NCBI RefSeq assembly: GCF_000217995.1
Contig: NC_015676.1
Span: 598,103-662,102, forward strand
Direction of reading: 5' to 3'
Source: Methanosalsum zhilinae DSM 4017
GTDB taxonomy: Archaea; Halobacteriota; Methanosarcinia; Methanosarcinales; Methanosarcinaceae
Length of the DNA stretch: 64,000 nucleotides
The notes under the pieces are model-generated. The model worked only from the letters and a program-made list of their open reading frames with translations, had not been told where the DNA came from and did no database searches. This document shows, in pieces, positions 17,585 through 26,203 of this stretch (position 1 is the stretch's first letter; every line of letters begins with the position of its first letter). The translations under genes and the position numbers were made by a program.

Positions 17585-19261
17585 TTGGAGAACGTGCAGG
17601 AAAAATCTGAAAACGAGACACCCTTTAATGATGATTTAGATGGGATGAATAATATATCTGAAAATATAAACGCCACCAGTGAAAATGATATTTCAGCCTG
17701 TGATAAGGATGACTCTTACATTCAAGAGGCAGAGAGTTCATCTGATTCTATAGATGCTGAAAATACTCCGCAAAACTATCCAATAGTTGCTAATACACTT
17801 CCCCGGAAAATGTATGATTCAGAATCAGAAGAAATGGAAGGTATTAATGAAGAGGAATGCACTGAAATTGATATTTATAGTAACAATAACAATACAGACC
17901 CTTGCAGGACCGATCATTCACATATGGATGAACTAAAGAAGGAGATAACAGAACTGCAATCACAGGTCGAAGATATCAGAACTTTTTTTGAAAATGACTT
18001 TGAATCATCTCTTAGAAATATATCCAGGCTGGAAAAAGACCTGGAGTCAAAGGCAGATGATGAGGAACTTAAAAAGATTAAAGATGAGTTTCATATATTT
18101 TCAAAGCGTCTTAAGAAAGTAGCAAAGGAAGCGGATGCTGCAAGCGAAGAGGTTCTGGATGCAGCTAAGATCCCTCCTGATGTACTGGAGATTGCGTACT
18201 CCAAGACCCTGAACAATATTTTTGATGAGATCGTTAAGACCTTTGGTGAACGTGATGCTACTGAAATTGTATCAAATGTAATCGGAAAGGTAAGATCTTC
18301 AAGTGCAGGAGTAGACTTTTTCCGCTTTGAAAGTGGAAGGTTTACAGTATATAAATTAGCTGAGGCTATAGAGACCCGACTTGTTTCCCCCAAACAAATC
18401 CATGGAACGTATGTAGAGCTGTTCAGCCGTTTGATGGAGTATATCCCCGGATATGAGGCAAGAGACTTCAAGGCATTTGTTGAAACGGGAAGCATGGAAT
18501 ATGTTATCGAGAAGGTAAGGCTTCATGAAAATATTTATTACGACCTCATGGCAGAAATGGAGGAATTAAATCAGAGGATATCCGGTCTTTCTGATAAGGT
18601 GGACTCTGTCTGCCAGAAACAGGTGGAACTGGAAAATGCACATGATGATATACTGAGCAAAACTCCATCCCAGGGCTTTCCGGCTGTAGAAGATGTTAGA
18701 AAACTGGCTGATGCTGTAAATACTCATACAAAACTGATCAAAAAATTAAATGATAACATAAATAATGTTCAAAGCAACCTTCAATCAAATACAGAGGAAA
18801 TAGAGGGACGCCTTCAAGACTTTTCTGTAAAGATAGAGGATAATTCAAATGATGATATTGATCATGATGAGGTGGAAGATAGATTAACTCATTTCAATGA
18901 ATCATTTAGTAAAAAATTTGAAGAGCTTGAAACCAGGTTAATTTCGGACATTAATGAAATCCGATCTTCTGAAAAGAATGAATCTGAAATATCTTACCTG
19001 ATGGATGAGATCTCAAAACTTAGAGAGGAGGTCAATTCATTCAAAGAACATTCCATTGCTGATAGAAATCATGAGATTCTTGAGATTGTCCGCAAAGAGG
19101 ACGGTGCTACTCTCAAACAGATCCAGAAAAAACTTGGATCAAAAAATATTTCTGTGGATAAAGAAGAACTGACCAAGATATTGAATGATTTACAGGAGAG
19201 AGGAAATATCGTTTCCAGCAAAAAGGGAAGGTATATTTATTATTCATTGAAAAAAAATTGA
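17585..19261 (+). CDS. long coiled-coil protein with a C-terminal winged helix
   Basis: A 558-residue protein. An acidic, Ser/Asn-rich N-terminus (1-110) leads to a coiled coil (about 110-180), a compact helical domain (about 195-310, from PPDVLEIAYSKTLNNIFDEIV to an ETGSMEYVIEKVRLHENIYY segment), a second coiled coil (about 320-490) and a winged-helix end (about 500-558: ILEIVRKEDGATLKQIQKKLG then NDLQERGNIVSSKKGRYIYY). Translation starts at TTG 17585 after GGTGGTGAT. The coiled-coil length is like that of archaellum collar proteins or cytoskeletal scaffolds. The wHTH could bind DNA or act as a protein-interaction module. No family is named. Confidence 0.6.
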   Translation: MENVQEKSENETPFNDDLDGMNNISENINATSENDISACDKDDSYIQEAESSSDSIDAENTPQNYPIVANTLPRKMYDSESEEMEGINEEECTEIDIYSNNNNTDPCRTDHSHMDELKKEITELQSQVEDIRTFFENDFESSLRNISRLEKDLESKADDEELKKIKDEFHIFSKRLKKVAKEADAASEEVLDAAKIPPDVLEIAYSKTLNNIFDEIVKTFGERDATEIVSNVIGKVRSSSAGVDFFRFESGRFTVYKLAEAIETRLVSPKQIHGTYVELFSRLMEYIPGYEARDFKAFVETGSMEYVIEKVRLHENIYYDLMAEMEELNQRISGLSDKVDSVCQKQVELENAHDDILSKTPSQGFPAVEDVRKLADAVNTHTKLIKKLNDNINNVQSNLQSNTEEIEGRLQDFSVKIEDNSNDDIDHDEVEDRLTHFNESFSKKFEELETRLISDINEIRSSEKNESEISYLMDEISKLREEVNSFKEHSIADRNHEILEIVRKEDGATLKQIQKKLGSKNISVDKEELTKILNDLQERGNIVSSKKGRYIYYSLKKN

Positions 19262-19389
19262 AGTATAATCCGGGATGGCTCCAATGGACAATCAATATGG
19301 TATGTTTGAAGTACAGCATATGATTGGAAATACCTGTAAATGTACTGTTAATATTCTATAAAGAATAAAAAGAAAACCGAGCTGATTTC

Positions 19390-19977
19390 GTGGTCAACAT
19401 TGACAATAGTAAACTTCGCACAAGGCTGTTGAAATATTTTTCAAAATATAATGTACAGTCAATCAATGTTCACAGTCTTGCCAGTGAGCCATCTGTAGAT
19501 GAGTGCTGCAATGATATTGAAGAAATTACCAGGTATCTGATAGTACCCATTGAAACTAATATAAAGAAAGAACTGGCCCAGCTGTTCAAAGAATGTGAAA
19601 ATCCAGAAATTCCTTATTTTGAAGTTGTCATGGATATTATGCAGTTTATGAATGATTTTGTAGGAGATCCACATACTGTTGAGATGATGTTTGGCCGGAT
19701 CAATAATGAAGTGGCCAGGAAAAAAATGGAACTTGATGAAAAGAAGTTCTATCCCAATGAAGAATGGACTGCTGAAGTTGCCGATGCAGCCATCCAAAAA
19801 CTTCGAAGTTCAGGAACTGAAAGGGATTATGAGTTGATGATAGATAAAATAGTTCAGACTCTGGTCCATTCAGGAAATAAAAACGAACTTAAAAATGCAA
19901 GAATGAAGCTTAATGACATTATCAAAAAGCACAGTAACCATGAACTGCGCCAGCTTGATGAGCAACTCTTTGGATAA
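19390..19977 (+). CDS. helical protein of unknown function, last of the cheF block
   Basis: A 195-residue soluble, mostly helical protein that begins with GTG at 19390. It contains FMNDFVGDPHTVEMMFGRIN and a basic C-terminal part (KNELKNARMKLNDIIKKHS). No catalytic motif or known domain is visible. A gap of 128 bases after the coiled-coil gene, holding a possible 28-residue frame (19275-19361), separates it from the rest of the block, so it may be co-transcribed or have its own promoter. Membership in the functional module is inferred from direction and distance. Confidence 0.45.
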   Translation: MVNIDNSKLRTRLLKYFSKYNVQSINVHSLASEPSVDECCNDIEEITRYLIVPIETNIKKELAQLFKECENPEIPYFEVVMDIMQFMNDFVGDPHTVEMMFGRINNEVARKKMELDEKKFYPNEEWTAEVADAAIQKLRSSGTERDYELMIDKIVQTLVHSGNKNELKNARMKLNDIIKKHSNHELRQLDEQLFG

Positions 19978-20086
19978 ATTGGTTTAATATATTTGCACTT
20001 TTAATGAGTTCTTTAAATTCTATTTAACCCACCTCTCAAACTGTAAATGAGACAACAGCATTTATATTTTTGAAAACAGTTCAATC

Positions 20087-21466
20087 TTAAAATCTAATTA
20101 CGTAACTCGTTCCATTGGAATTATTTATATCTAGAGTTCCCTGCAATTGCTGTACAAGCATGTTGATTAATTTGAGGCCAAGAGATTTTGAAGTTTCAAC
20201 ATCAAAATTATCTGGAATTCCAACACCGTCGTCAGCTATTTTCAATAAATATTTTTCATCTTCAACTTTTTTAAAGTTGATATTGATTGATCCCTCGTTC
20301 CTGCTAGAAAAAGCATACTTTATAGAATTGGTTATGATTTCATTGATTATTAATGCAAGGGGGAGTAGTGTATCCATATCCAGGTTTACTGAATCTGATT
20401 TAATATTCAACTTAATAGCTTCATTTACATTATGTGCTTCAAAAACTGATGTACTTAATTTTTTAATATAATCAGATATTTCGATATTATCTATTCCTCC
20501 AGATTCATATAATATGTTATGTGCAATTAACATTGACTTTACTCGATTTCGACTATCAGTAAAATTAGCTCTTATAGATTCGTCATCGATCTCTCTAGCC
20601 TGCATATTTAATAAACTTTCAATCACCTGAAGATTATTTTTCACCCTATGATAGACCTCTGTTAGAAGTATCTCTTTCTTTTTCATTTCCTCTAATATTT
20701 TACTTGCTGTGATGTCAAACATAAAACCCTGTATTTTATTAGATTCCATGGACTTAAAATCAACATCAAAAACGTTTCTTATCCAAACAAGAGTCCCATT
20801 TTTTTTGTAAAATCGATAATCTATGAGACGGGATTCCCGATATTCTATACATTCTTTGAAATATTGTTTAACTCTATCAAGGTCATCGGGGTGGACATGA
20901 TTTTGCCAGAATTTTCGATCATTCCATTCAATAAGGGGATACCCAAAAAACTCTTTAGCCTGTGGAGAAATATAAGTCAACTGCTCTTCAAAAACATCAT
21001 ATATCCATAAAATAGCATGTGTAGATTCTGTCAAGCTTTTGTACTTCTGTTGACTTGATTTTAAATTATCTTCATATTTTTTCAAATCAGTTATATTTTC
21101 ATGGTAAACCATGATTAGATCATTATTTTTACAGTTGATTGCAGTAAATCTGACTGCGTGTAATATGAACCAGCGTTCTTCATTAGGAGAATTACATGGG
21201 TACTCCATTGCAAAATCATCGAGTTGCCCTTTAATTAGGTCCATTATTCCATCAAAAGCTTGTTTGGCATATTCATCACCTTCAATCATCGCTTTCTTTG
21301 TTACTTCCAGATAATTTGATCCAATATCACTATTTTTCAAAGATGAATTATTATTATCCTTAGCAAATTTATCCCATTGTTTATTATAAGATACGATGTT
21401 TCCATTCAAATCTAACATTGCTATATTTATTTCAGGGGTGCTAATTACATTTTGCTTAATTTTCAT
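20087..21466 (-). CDS. PAS-domain sensor histidine kinase (HisKA_2 type), cytosolic
   Basis: A 459-residue kinase without membrane helices. It has two PAS-like domains: about 8-120 (ending MVYHENITDLKKYEDNLK) and about 125-255 (AILWIYDVFEEQLTYISPQ ... WIRNVFDVDF), then a HisKA_2 domain with phosphoacceptor YHRVKNNLQVIESLL (about 272-286) and an HATPase_c domain with NEIITNSIKYAF (N box), DDGVGIPD and SLGLKLI (G boxes). This is the archaeal HWE-related class that often partners single-domain receivers. The signal sensed is unknown; PAS domains bind heme, flavin or small molecules. The ATG 21466 was preferred to GTG 21475. It sits between the cheF block and the chemotaxis receptor on the opposite strand. 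Confidence 0.8.
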   Translation of the reverse strand: MKIKQNVISTPEINIAMLDLNGNIVSYNKQWDKFAKDNNNSSLKNSDIGSNYLEVTKKAMIEGDEYAKQAFDGIMDLIKGQLDDFAMEYPCNSPNEERWFILHAVRFTAINCKNNDLIMVYHENITDLKKYEDNLKSSQQKYKSLTESTHAILWIYDVFEEQLTYISPQAKEFFGYPLIEWNDRKFWQNHVHPDDLDRVKQYFKECIEYRESRLIDYRFYKKNGTLVWIRNVFDVDFKSMESNKIQGFMFDITASKILEEMKKKEILLTEVYHRVKNNLQVIESLLNMQAREIDDESIRANFTDSRNRVKSMLIAHNILYESGGIDNIEISDYIKKLSTSVFEAHNVNEAIKLNIKSDSVNLDMDTLLPLALIINEIITNSIKYAFSSRNEGSININFKKVEDEKYLLKIADDGVGIPDNFDVETSKSLGLKLINMLVQQLQGTLDINNSNGTSYVIRF

Positions 21467-21670
21467 ATTATACACACAAACTTATTTCACAATGCATAGG
21501 GCTATATTGCATAAAAGTAAGGCATTTATATTTATTCATTATTTTTGAACGTTTTTATTTCGGCAATCAAAAATAGTTTAATCTGGTTAATGTGGTGCAT
21601 TTATTGTTTCAGAACCAAATATTCTTTTTTTGATTTTGGTCTATTCATTTGATTATCCGAGCTGATCTCA

Positions 21671-21808
21671 ATGGCGAAAAAAGAAGATTCAGAACAAAAT
21701 GAGAAAGTTATTATATTAAAAAATTCTGAATATATACGAACATATGTCCACATCATTATAATGATGAGATTACATGTGGAGCACTTAATACATTTGACAA
21801 CATGCTAA
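21671..21808 (+). CDS. possible short protein, 45 residues, may be a remnant
   Basis: ATG with GAGCTGATCTC upstream opens a 45-residue frame (MAKKEDSEQNEKVIILKNSE...). The beginning has the charged composition of small archaeal proteins such as DUF3467-type polypeptides, but the second half passes through the palindrome at 21751-21766 and looks non-coding. It may be the 5' end of a lost gene. Confidence 0.2.
   Translation: MAKKEDSEQNEKVIILKNSEYIRTYVHIIIMMRLHVEHLIHLTTC
21747..21780. promoter_or_regulatory. nested inverted repeat upstream of the chemoreceptor gene
   Basis: A perfect 16-base palindrome CATCATTATAATGATG (21751-21766) lies inside a second inverted pair TCCACAT (21747-21753) and ATGTGGA (21774-21780). 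It is about 160 bases upstream of the receptor start. Candidate operator or structured RNA element; function not known. Confidence 0.35.
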
Positions 21809-21937
21809 AGAAATAAATTTCCGTAATTCTTATATCTTTATCTAAAAAGTTTGTAACCCGTATTTACACAATACTCAGATAAAATATTAAAATAGTTATT
21901 ATAAACTTATTTAATCAAGAATTTAGGATGAATAGTT

Positions 21938-24073
21938 ATGATAGATTTTGATACGATTAAAGAAAAAACGAATATAGATCTGCGGTCTGTTAAAATCAAA
22001 ACAACCGCTTATGTAGTGATTGCATTGGTAATTATTTTTGCAATCTCAGGTATAGTAATTATAAATGCTGTTACAGATATGCAAACAGAATTAGCATATG
22101 GTGATGTGAGAAATGAAGCACAAATTTATGCAAATCAAATAGATTCTGATTTAAATCAATATATGACAACCGCTGTCACACTTTCAGGTATGTTAACTCA
22201 ATATGAAAGTAATGACAGAAATGAAATTAGCAATGTATTGCGCCAAACTTTAATCAACAATCCTAATTTCGAAGGAGTTTATGTAGCATTTGAGCCGAAT
22301 GCGTTTGACGGACTTGATGATGAGTATGTTAATGCTGAAGGACACGATGGCACTGGTAGATTTATACCTTACTGGTATCGCGATGGAAATACAATAGATC
22401 TTGAGCCATTAGTTGATTATGACACCGAAGTTTACTATCAATTACCTAAGACACTGGAACAAAATGTGGTAACTGAACCTTATATGTATCAGGGTGTATT
22501 ATTATCCAGTTTTGTATCTCCCATAATGGTTAATGGCCAATTTATTGGAATTGCAGGCACTGATGTGAACCTTATGTACCTTGATGACCTGATGGATGGG
22601 GTTACACTATTTGATACTGGTTATGCAGTATTGTTGAGTAACGATGGAGTCATAATTACTCATCCAATTGACAAAGATTTAATGGGCAATAATAATATTG
22701 GTGATTTTGAAGGGGAAGTATTTACTCAGATACAAAGAGATGTTAACAACGGTGTTTCCGGCCAGCTTAATGCAATAAGTCCTGTTACTGGTGAAAATGT
22801 AGTTTATTCTTACGAACCAATAGAGACCGGGGATTATGCAGTATTAACTGTAGTACCAGAAAATGAAATATTAGCTGGTGTTTATTCACTTCAGATACAG
22901 ATTATTACTATTTTTATAATTGCGGTTGGCTTGATGGGTATATTGAGCTATTTTGCTGTTGGTTCAATAGCAAACCCAATGCGTGCAGCTGCAACACGGG
23001 CTGAAAAGATATCCAAAGGTGATCTTACCGGTGAAGTTGACAATAAATTCTTTGGTCGCAAGGATGAGGTTGGAACACTTGCATCTTCTTTCCATGAGAT
23101 GATGGAAAACTTGAATTCACTTGTAAGAGGTATCAAAACAAGTGCTGATGATACTGCTTCAAAGGCTCAGGAGATGTCTGCCACCTCCGAACAGACAACT
23201 GCCTCTGCAAACCAGATTGCTGATACTGTTTCTGAGATATCTAAAGGTGCACAGACCCAGTCTGCAAAGATTGAGGAAGTTGCCCGGGCAATGAATGATA
23301 TGAACCAGAGTGTTCAGGACGTGGCTGAGAATGCACAGAGGGCATCTGAAAAATCTGAAAATACTGCAATACAGATCCAGAATATTGGTGAATCTTCTCA
23401 GGAACTGCTCAGAAAGATGAGTGGAATCCAGAAGTCTTCTGATGATACTTCTGAGGTTGTTTCTCAGCTTGACCAGAAGTCCACTGAGATCGGTAAGATC
23501 GTCAATCTGATCACAAGTATTGCAGATCAGACCAATCTTCTTGCACTCAATGCTGCCATTGAGGCTGCAAGGGCAGGTGAGCATGGACGTGGATTTGCTG
23601 TTGTTGCAGATGAGGTCAAGAAACTTGCAGATGAATCCGGTTCTGCTGCAAAACAGATTGAGGAACTGATTGCTGAAATTCAGGGTAGTACTCAAAACGC
23701 AGTAAATTCAATGAATAAAAGTAAAACTGAAATCAAAAATGGGGCTGAATCTCTGGATGAAACTGTAAAATCAATCAGTGATATTGTAAGTGATGTAACT
23801 GAGATTTCCAGGATGGTGCAGGAAATCGCAGCCGCTGCCCAGGAACAGTCTGCATCTATCGAAGAAGTTACAGCTTCTGTGGAAGAGGTCTCTTCTATAT
23901 CTCAGGAATCTGCTGCAGGAACCCAGGAAGCTTCAGCTGCAGTTGAAGAACAGACTGCTTCAATGCAGGAGATATCCAATGCAGCCCAGCAGCTGGCTGA
24001 AATGGCTGATAAACTTCAGAAAGATGTTGAATATTTCAAAGTCAACGCATCTGAAGATAAAAAGGAAGAATGA
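21938..24073 (+). CDS. methyl-accepting chemotaxis protein with extracellular dCache domain
   Basis: A 711-residue transmembrane chemoreceptor. TM1 is about 22-45, the external double Cache domain runs about 50-300 (includes [25 protein letters not shown] and [17 protein letters not shown]), TM2 is about 318-340, HAMP about 340-395 ([20 protein letters not shown]), and the cytoplasmic coiled coil about 400-700 has the invariant tip [20 protein letters not shown] and [13 protein letters not shown]. Several Glu/Gln-pair sites fit CheR methylation and CheB/CheD modification. It heads the chemotaxis gene set, 48 bases before cheW. The ligand is unknown, but the same Cache type occurs in the sensor kinase at 56551-59037 next to dimethylamine genes. 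It is the only receptor gene in the window. Confidence 0.92.
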   Translation: MIDFDTIKEKTNIDLRSVKIKTTAYVVIALVIIFAISGIVIINAVTDMQTELAYGDVRNEAQIYANQIDSDLNQYMTTAVTLSGMLTQYESNDRNEISNVLRQTLINNPNFEGVYVAFEPNAFDGLDDEYVNAEGHDGTGRFIPYWYRDGNTIDLEPLVDYDTEVYYQLPKTLEQNVVTEPYMYQGVLLSSFVSPIMVNGQFIGIAGTDVNLMYLDDLMDGVTLFDTGYAVLLSNDGVIITHPIDKDLMGNNNIGDFEGEVFTQIQRDVNNGVSGQLNAISPVTGENVVYSYEPIETGDYAVLTVVPENEILAGVYSLQIQIITIFIIAVGLMGILSYFAVGSIANPMRAAATRAEKISKGDLTGEVDNKFFGRKDEVGTLASSFHEMMENLNSLVRGIKTSADDTASKAQEMSATSEQTTASANQIADTVSEISKGAQTQSAKIEEVARAMNDMNQSVQDVAENAQRASEKSENTAIQIQNIGESSQELLRKMSGIQKSSDDTSEVVSQLDQKSTEIGKIVNLITSIADQTNLLALNAAIEAARAGEHGRGFAVVADEVKKLADESGSAAKQIEELIAEIQGSTQNAVNSMNKSKTEIKNGAESLDETVKSISDIVSDVTEISRMVQEIAAAAQEQSASIEEVTASVEEVSSISQESAAGTQEASAAVEEQTASMQEISNAAQQLAEMADKLQKDVEYFKVNASEDKKEE

Positions 24074-24121
24074 AAGAGGGTTAGTATCAACAACCCTTTT
24101 ATTTATTTTCGGAGGAATTGA

Positions 24122-24628
24122 ATGGCTCAGGACACATCTAAAATAGAAGAGAGTGAATCCGGTGATGATCTGCTCCAGCTGGTTGTATTCCAGCTTGGCG
24201 GAGAGGAGTTCGGTGTTGATATCATGCAGGTACAGGAGATCATTCGCATGCCTGATACGACCCGTATTCCCCGGGCACCTGATTATGTAAAAGGCGTCAT
24301 TAATCTTCGTGGAAAGATAATCGTTGTTATCAACCTTGATACCAAGTTTGGGATCGAGTCCAAGGAACTGGACGAGGATTCCAGGATTATTATTATTGAA
24401 GTAGGAAACAATATCATAGGCATGGTTGTCGACTCTGTGAGCGAGGTAACCCGTCTTCCAGCTTCAAATGTTGAGAAGGCACCTGAGATTATTACATCCA
24501 AGATCAAAGCAGAGTATATTATGGGCGTTGGTAAGCTTGATGAACGGCTACTCATACTGCTTGATCTTGAGAAAGTGCTAGGGGACGAGGAAGTTGCTGA
24601 AGTTTCTGAAATAAAAAAATATGTTTAA
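24122..24628 (+). CDS. cheW: chemotaxis coupling protein CheW
   Basis: A 168-residue cytosolic scaffold that couples the receptor to CheA. The CheW fold is clear: LLQLVVFQLGGEEFGVDIMQ, VQEIIRMPDTTRIPRAPDYV, GVINLRGKIIVVINL, a basic and Gly-rich turn, and IIGMVVDSVSEVTRLPASNV. GGAGGAATTG precedes the ATG. It lies 48 bases after the receptor gene and 30 bases before cheY, and CheA at 26204-28210 carries the matching P5 CheW-like domain. Confidence 0.93.
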   Translation: MAQDTSKIEESESGDDLLQLVVFQLGGEEFGVDIMQVQEIIRMPDTTRIPRAPDYVKGVINLRGKIIVVINLDTKFGIESKELDEDSRIIIIEVGNNIIGMVVDSVSEVTRLPASNVEKAPEIITSKIKAEYIMGVGKLDERLLILLDLEKVLGDEEVAEVSEIKKYV

Positions 24629-24658
24629 AGGCTATTTAGATGAAATGGAGAGATTTCT

Positions 24659-25015
24659 ATGGCAAAAATAATGATTGTAGATGATGCAGCATTTATGAGA
24701 ATGGTGATCAAGGATATTCTCACAAAAAACGGACATGAGGTTGTTGGCGAAGCTGTTGACGGTCTGGATGCTGTCAACAAGTACGGGGAATTGAAACCTG
24801 AACTGGTGTTTCTGGATATAGTAATGCCAAATATGGAAGGAATTGATGCATTGAAGAAAATCATTGAGATGGATAATAATGCAAAGGTTGTGATGTGTTC
24901 TTCCATTGGTCAGCAGTCTGTTGTCACAGAAGCGATCAAAGTTGGGGCCCAGGACTTTATAGTTAAACCATTCGATGCTTCAAAGGTTCTTGAAGTTGTA
25001 AACAAAGTGATCTGA
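24659..25015 (+). CDS. cheY: chemotaxis response regulator CheY
   Basis: A 118-residue single receiver domain. It has the acid pair at 8-9 (VDD), the phosphoacceptor Asp 53 in FLDIVMPNMEG, Ser/Thr of the switch in MCSSIGQ (about 83-85) and the invariant Lys in DFIVKPF (about 103). Phosphorylated CheY carries the signal from CheA to the archaellum switch through CheF. It follows cheW and precedes cheB by 13 bases. Archaeal CheY is bacterial-like, and this one keeps all catalytic residues. Confidence 0.93.
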   Translation: MAKIMIVDDAAFMRMVIKDILTKNGHEVVGEAVDGLDAVNKYGELKPELVFLDIVMPNMEGIDALKKIIEMDNNAKVVMCSSIGQQSVVTEAIKVGAQDFIVKPFDASKVLEVVNKVI

Positions 25016-25028
25016 ATAATGGATATAT

Positions 25029-26156
25029 ATGACAATAAATGTTATTGTTGTTGATGATTCCGCTTTCATGCGCAGGGTTATCTCGGATATCCTGAATAAA
25101 GATCCTGAAATAAATGTTGTAGCTACTGCCAGAAATGGCAGGGATGCGATAGAGAAGATTGAAAAGCTGCGCCCTGATGTTGTCACACTGGATGTTGAGA
25201 TGCCTGTACTTAATGGTCTTGATGCACTTGGATATATAATGAGCGAGTGTCCAACACCGGTTGTGATGCTCAGTTCAGTTGATGAAAGGGCAGCAGAAAT
25301 TACACTGACAGCATTTGAGTATGGTGCAATAGATTTTATACAGAAACCATCTGGACGTATCAACCCAGATATTTCTGCGGTAGGTGATGAAATATGTTCC
25401 AAAGTAAAGACAGCAGCATACGTTGATGTGAATAAGCTTGACTTTATGGAAGAACATGTTCGAAACAATTTCAGGAAACAGAAATCAGAAGGTACACAGA
25501 GGGATCAAAAGTCTGAAAATTTGTCATTCTCTCTACAAAAACCACATATTAACAAAAAGATCCTTGCAATTGGCTCTTCTACAGGAGGGCCACGCGCACT
25601 GGAACAGATCATCCCCCGGCTTCCTGCAGACTTTCCTGCTGCAGTGCTGGTAGTACAGCACATGCCTGCTGGTTTTACCGCTTCATTTTCAAAGAGGCTT
25701 GATTTACATTCGATGCTCAGCGTAAGAGAAGCAAAGAATGGAGATATTGTAAAAGAAGGCGAAGTTCTGGTTGCACCTGGTGATTTTCATATGGAGATCA
25801 CAGAGCAGAAAATAAATGGTGCTATCCAGGGTATAGTAAGACTGAATAAAAATCCCCGGGAAAAAGGTGTAAGACCAGCAGTAAATTATCTTTTCAGGTC
25901 CATTGCTCCAATATATGGTTCAAATATTGTTACACTAATACTGACAGGAATGGGTAGTGATGGCCTTGAAGGAGTTGAAGCAATTAAAAAGATGGGTGGA
26001 AGGTCTGTAGTTGAGGATGAACTAACCTGTGTGGTGTATGGTATGCCAAAGGCGATTGCGGACAGAGGTCTTGCAGATAACATAATCCCTCTGGATAATA
26101 TTGCAGATGAAATAGTTCAGATGTTTAATAAAGAATTAAGGGGCAGTCGGAATTGA
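25029..26156 (+). CDS. cheB: chemotaxis methylesterase CheB
   Basis: A 375-residue two-domain protein: an N-terminal receiver (about 4-125, VDDSAFMRRV, phosphoacceptor Asp in VVTLDVEMPVLNG, Lys in IDFIQKPSG) and a C-terminal methylesterase domain (about 180-375) with the Ser-His-Asp triad in AIGSSTGGPRALEQ, VVQHMPAGFT and ILTGMGSDGLEG. It removes methyl groups from receptor glutamates, and phosphorylation by CheA activates it. Both catalytic domains look complete. It is adjacent to cheY and cheA within one transcription unit. Confidence 0.93.
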   Translation: MTINVIVVDDSAFMRRVISDILNKDPEINVVATARNGRDAIEKIEKLRPDVVTLDVEMPVLNGLDALGYIMSECPTPVVMLSSVDERAAEITLTAFEYGAIDFIQKPSGRINPDISAVGDEICSKVKTAAYVDVNKLDFMEEHVRNNFRKQKSEGTQRDQKSENLSFSLQKPHINKKILAIGSSTGGPRALEQIIPRLPADFPAAVLVVQHMPAGFTASFSKRLDLHSMLSVREAKNGDIVKEGEVLVAPGDFHMEITEQKINGAIQGIVRLNKNPREKGVRPAVNYLFRSIAPIYGSNIVTLILTGMGSDGLEGVEAIKKMGGRSVVEDELTCVVYGMPKAIADRGLADNIIPLDNIADEIVQMFNKELRGSRN

Positions 26157-26203
26157 ATGTAGACCAAATTTATGTTACATTTCCTTAACAGGAGAAATAA
26201 TCT

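Larger units (their letters stand above)
21476..21937. other. intergenic region between the kinase and the chemoreceptor
   Basis: 462 AT-rich bases that hold promoters in both directions. A minus-strand TATA-like element (near 21524-21533) serves the kinase. Toward the receptor, TTATAAACTT (about 21897-21906) is a candidate. A nested palindrome (21747-21780) and a 45-residue reading frame that spans it (21671-21808) are described separately. Confidence 0.4.

Noticed and set aside
19275-19361. 28-residue frame after the coiled-coil gene (MAPMDNQYGMFEVQ...)
   Set aside because: A GGG precedes the start and it has CxC, but the length is too short to separate from chance without conservation.
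23159-23695. 178-codon minus-strand frame inside the chemoreceptor
   Set aside because: It is the shadow of the repetitive coiled-coil coding sequence; no start site or family likeness.
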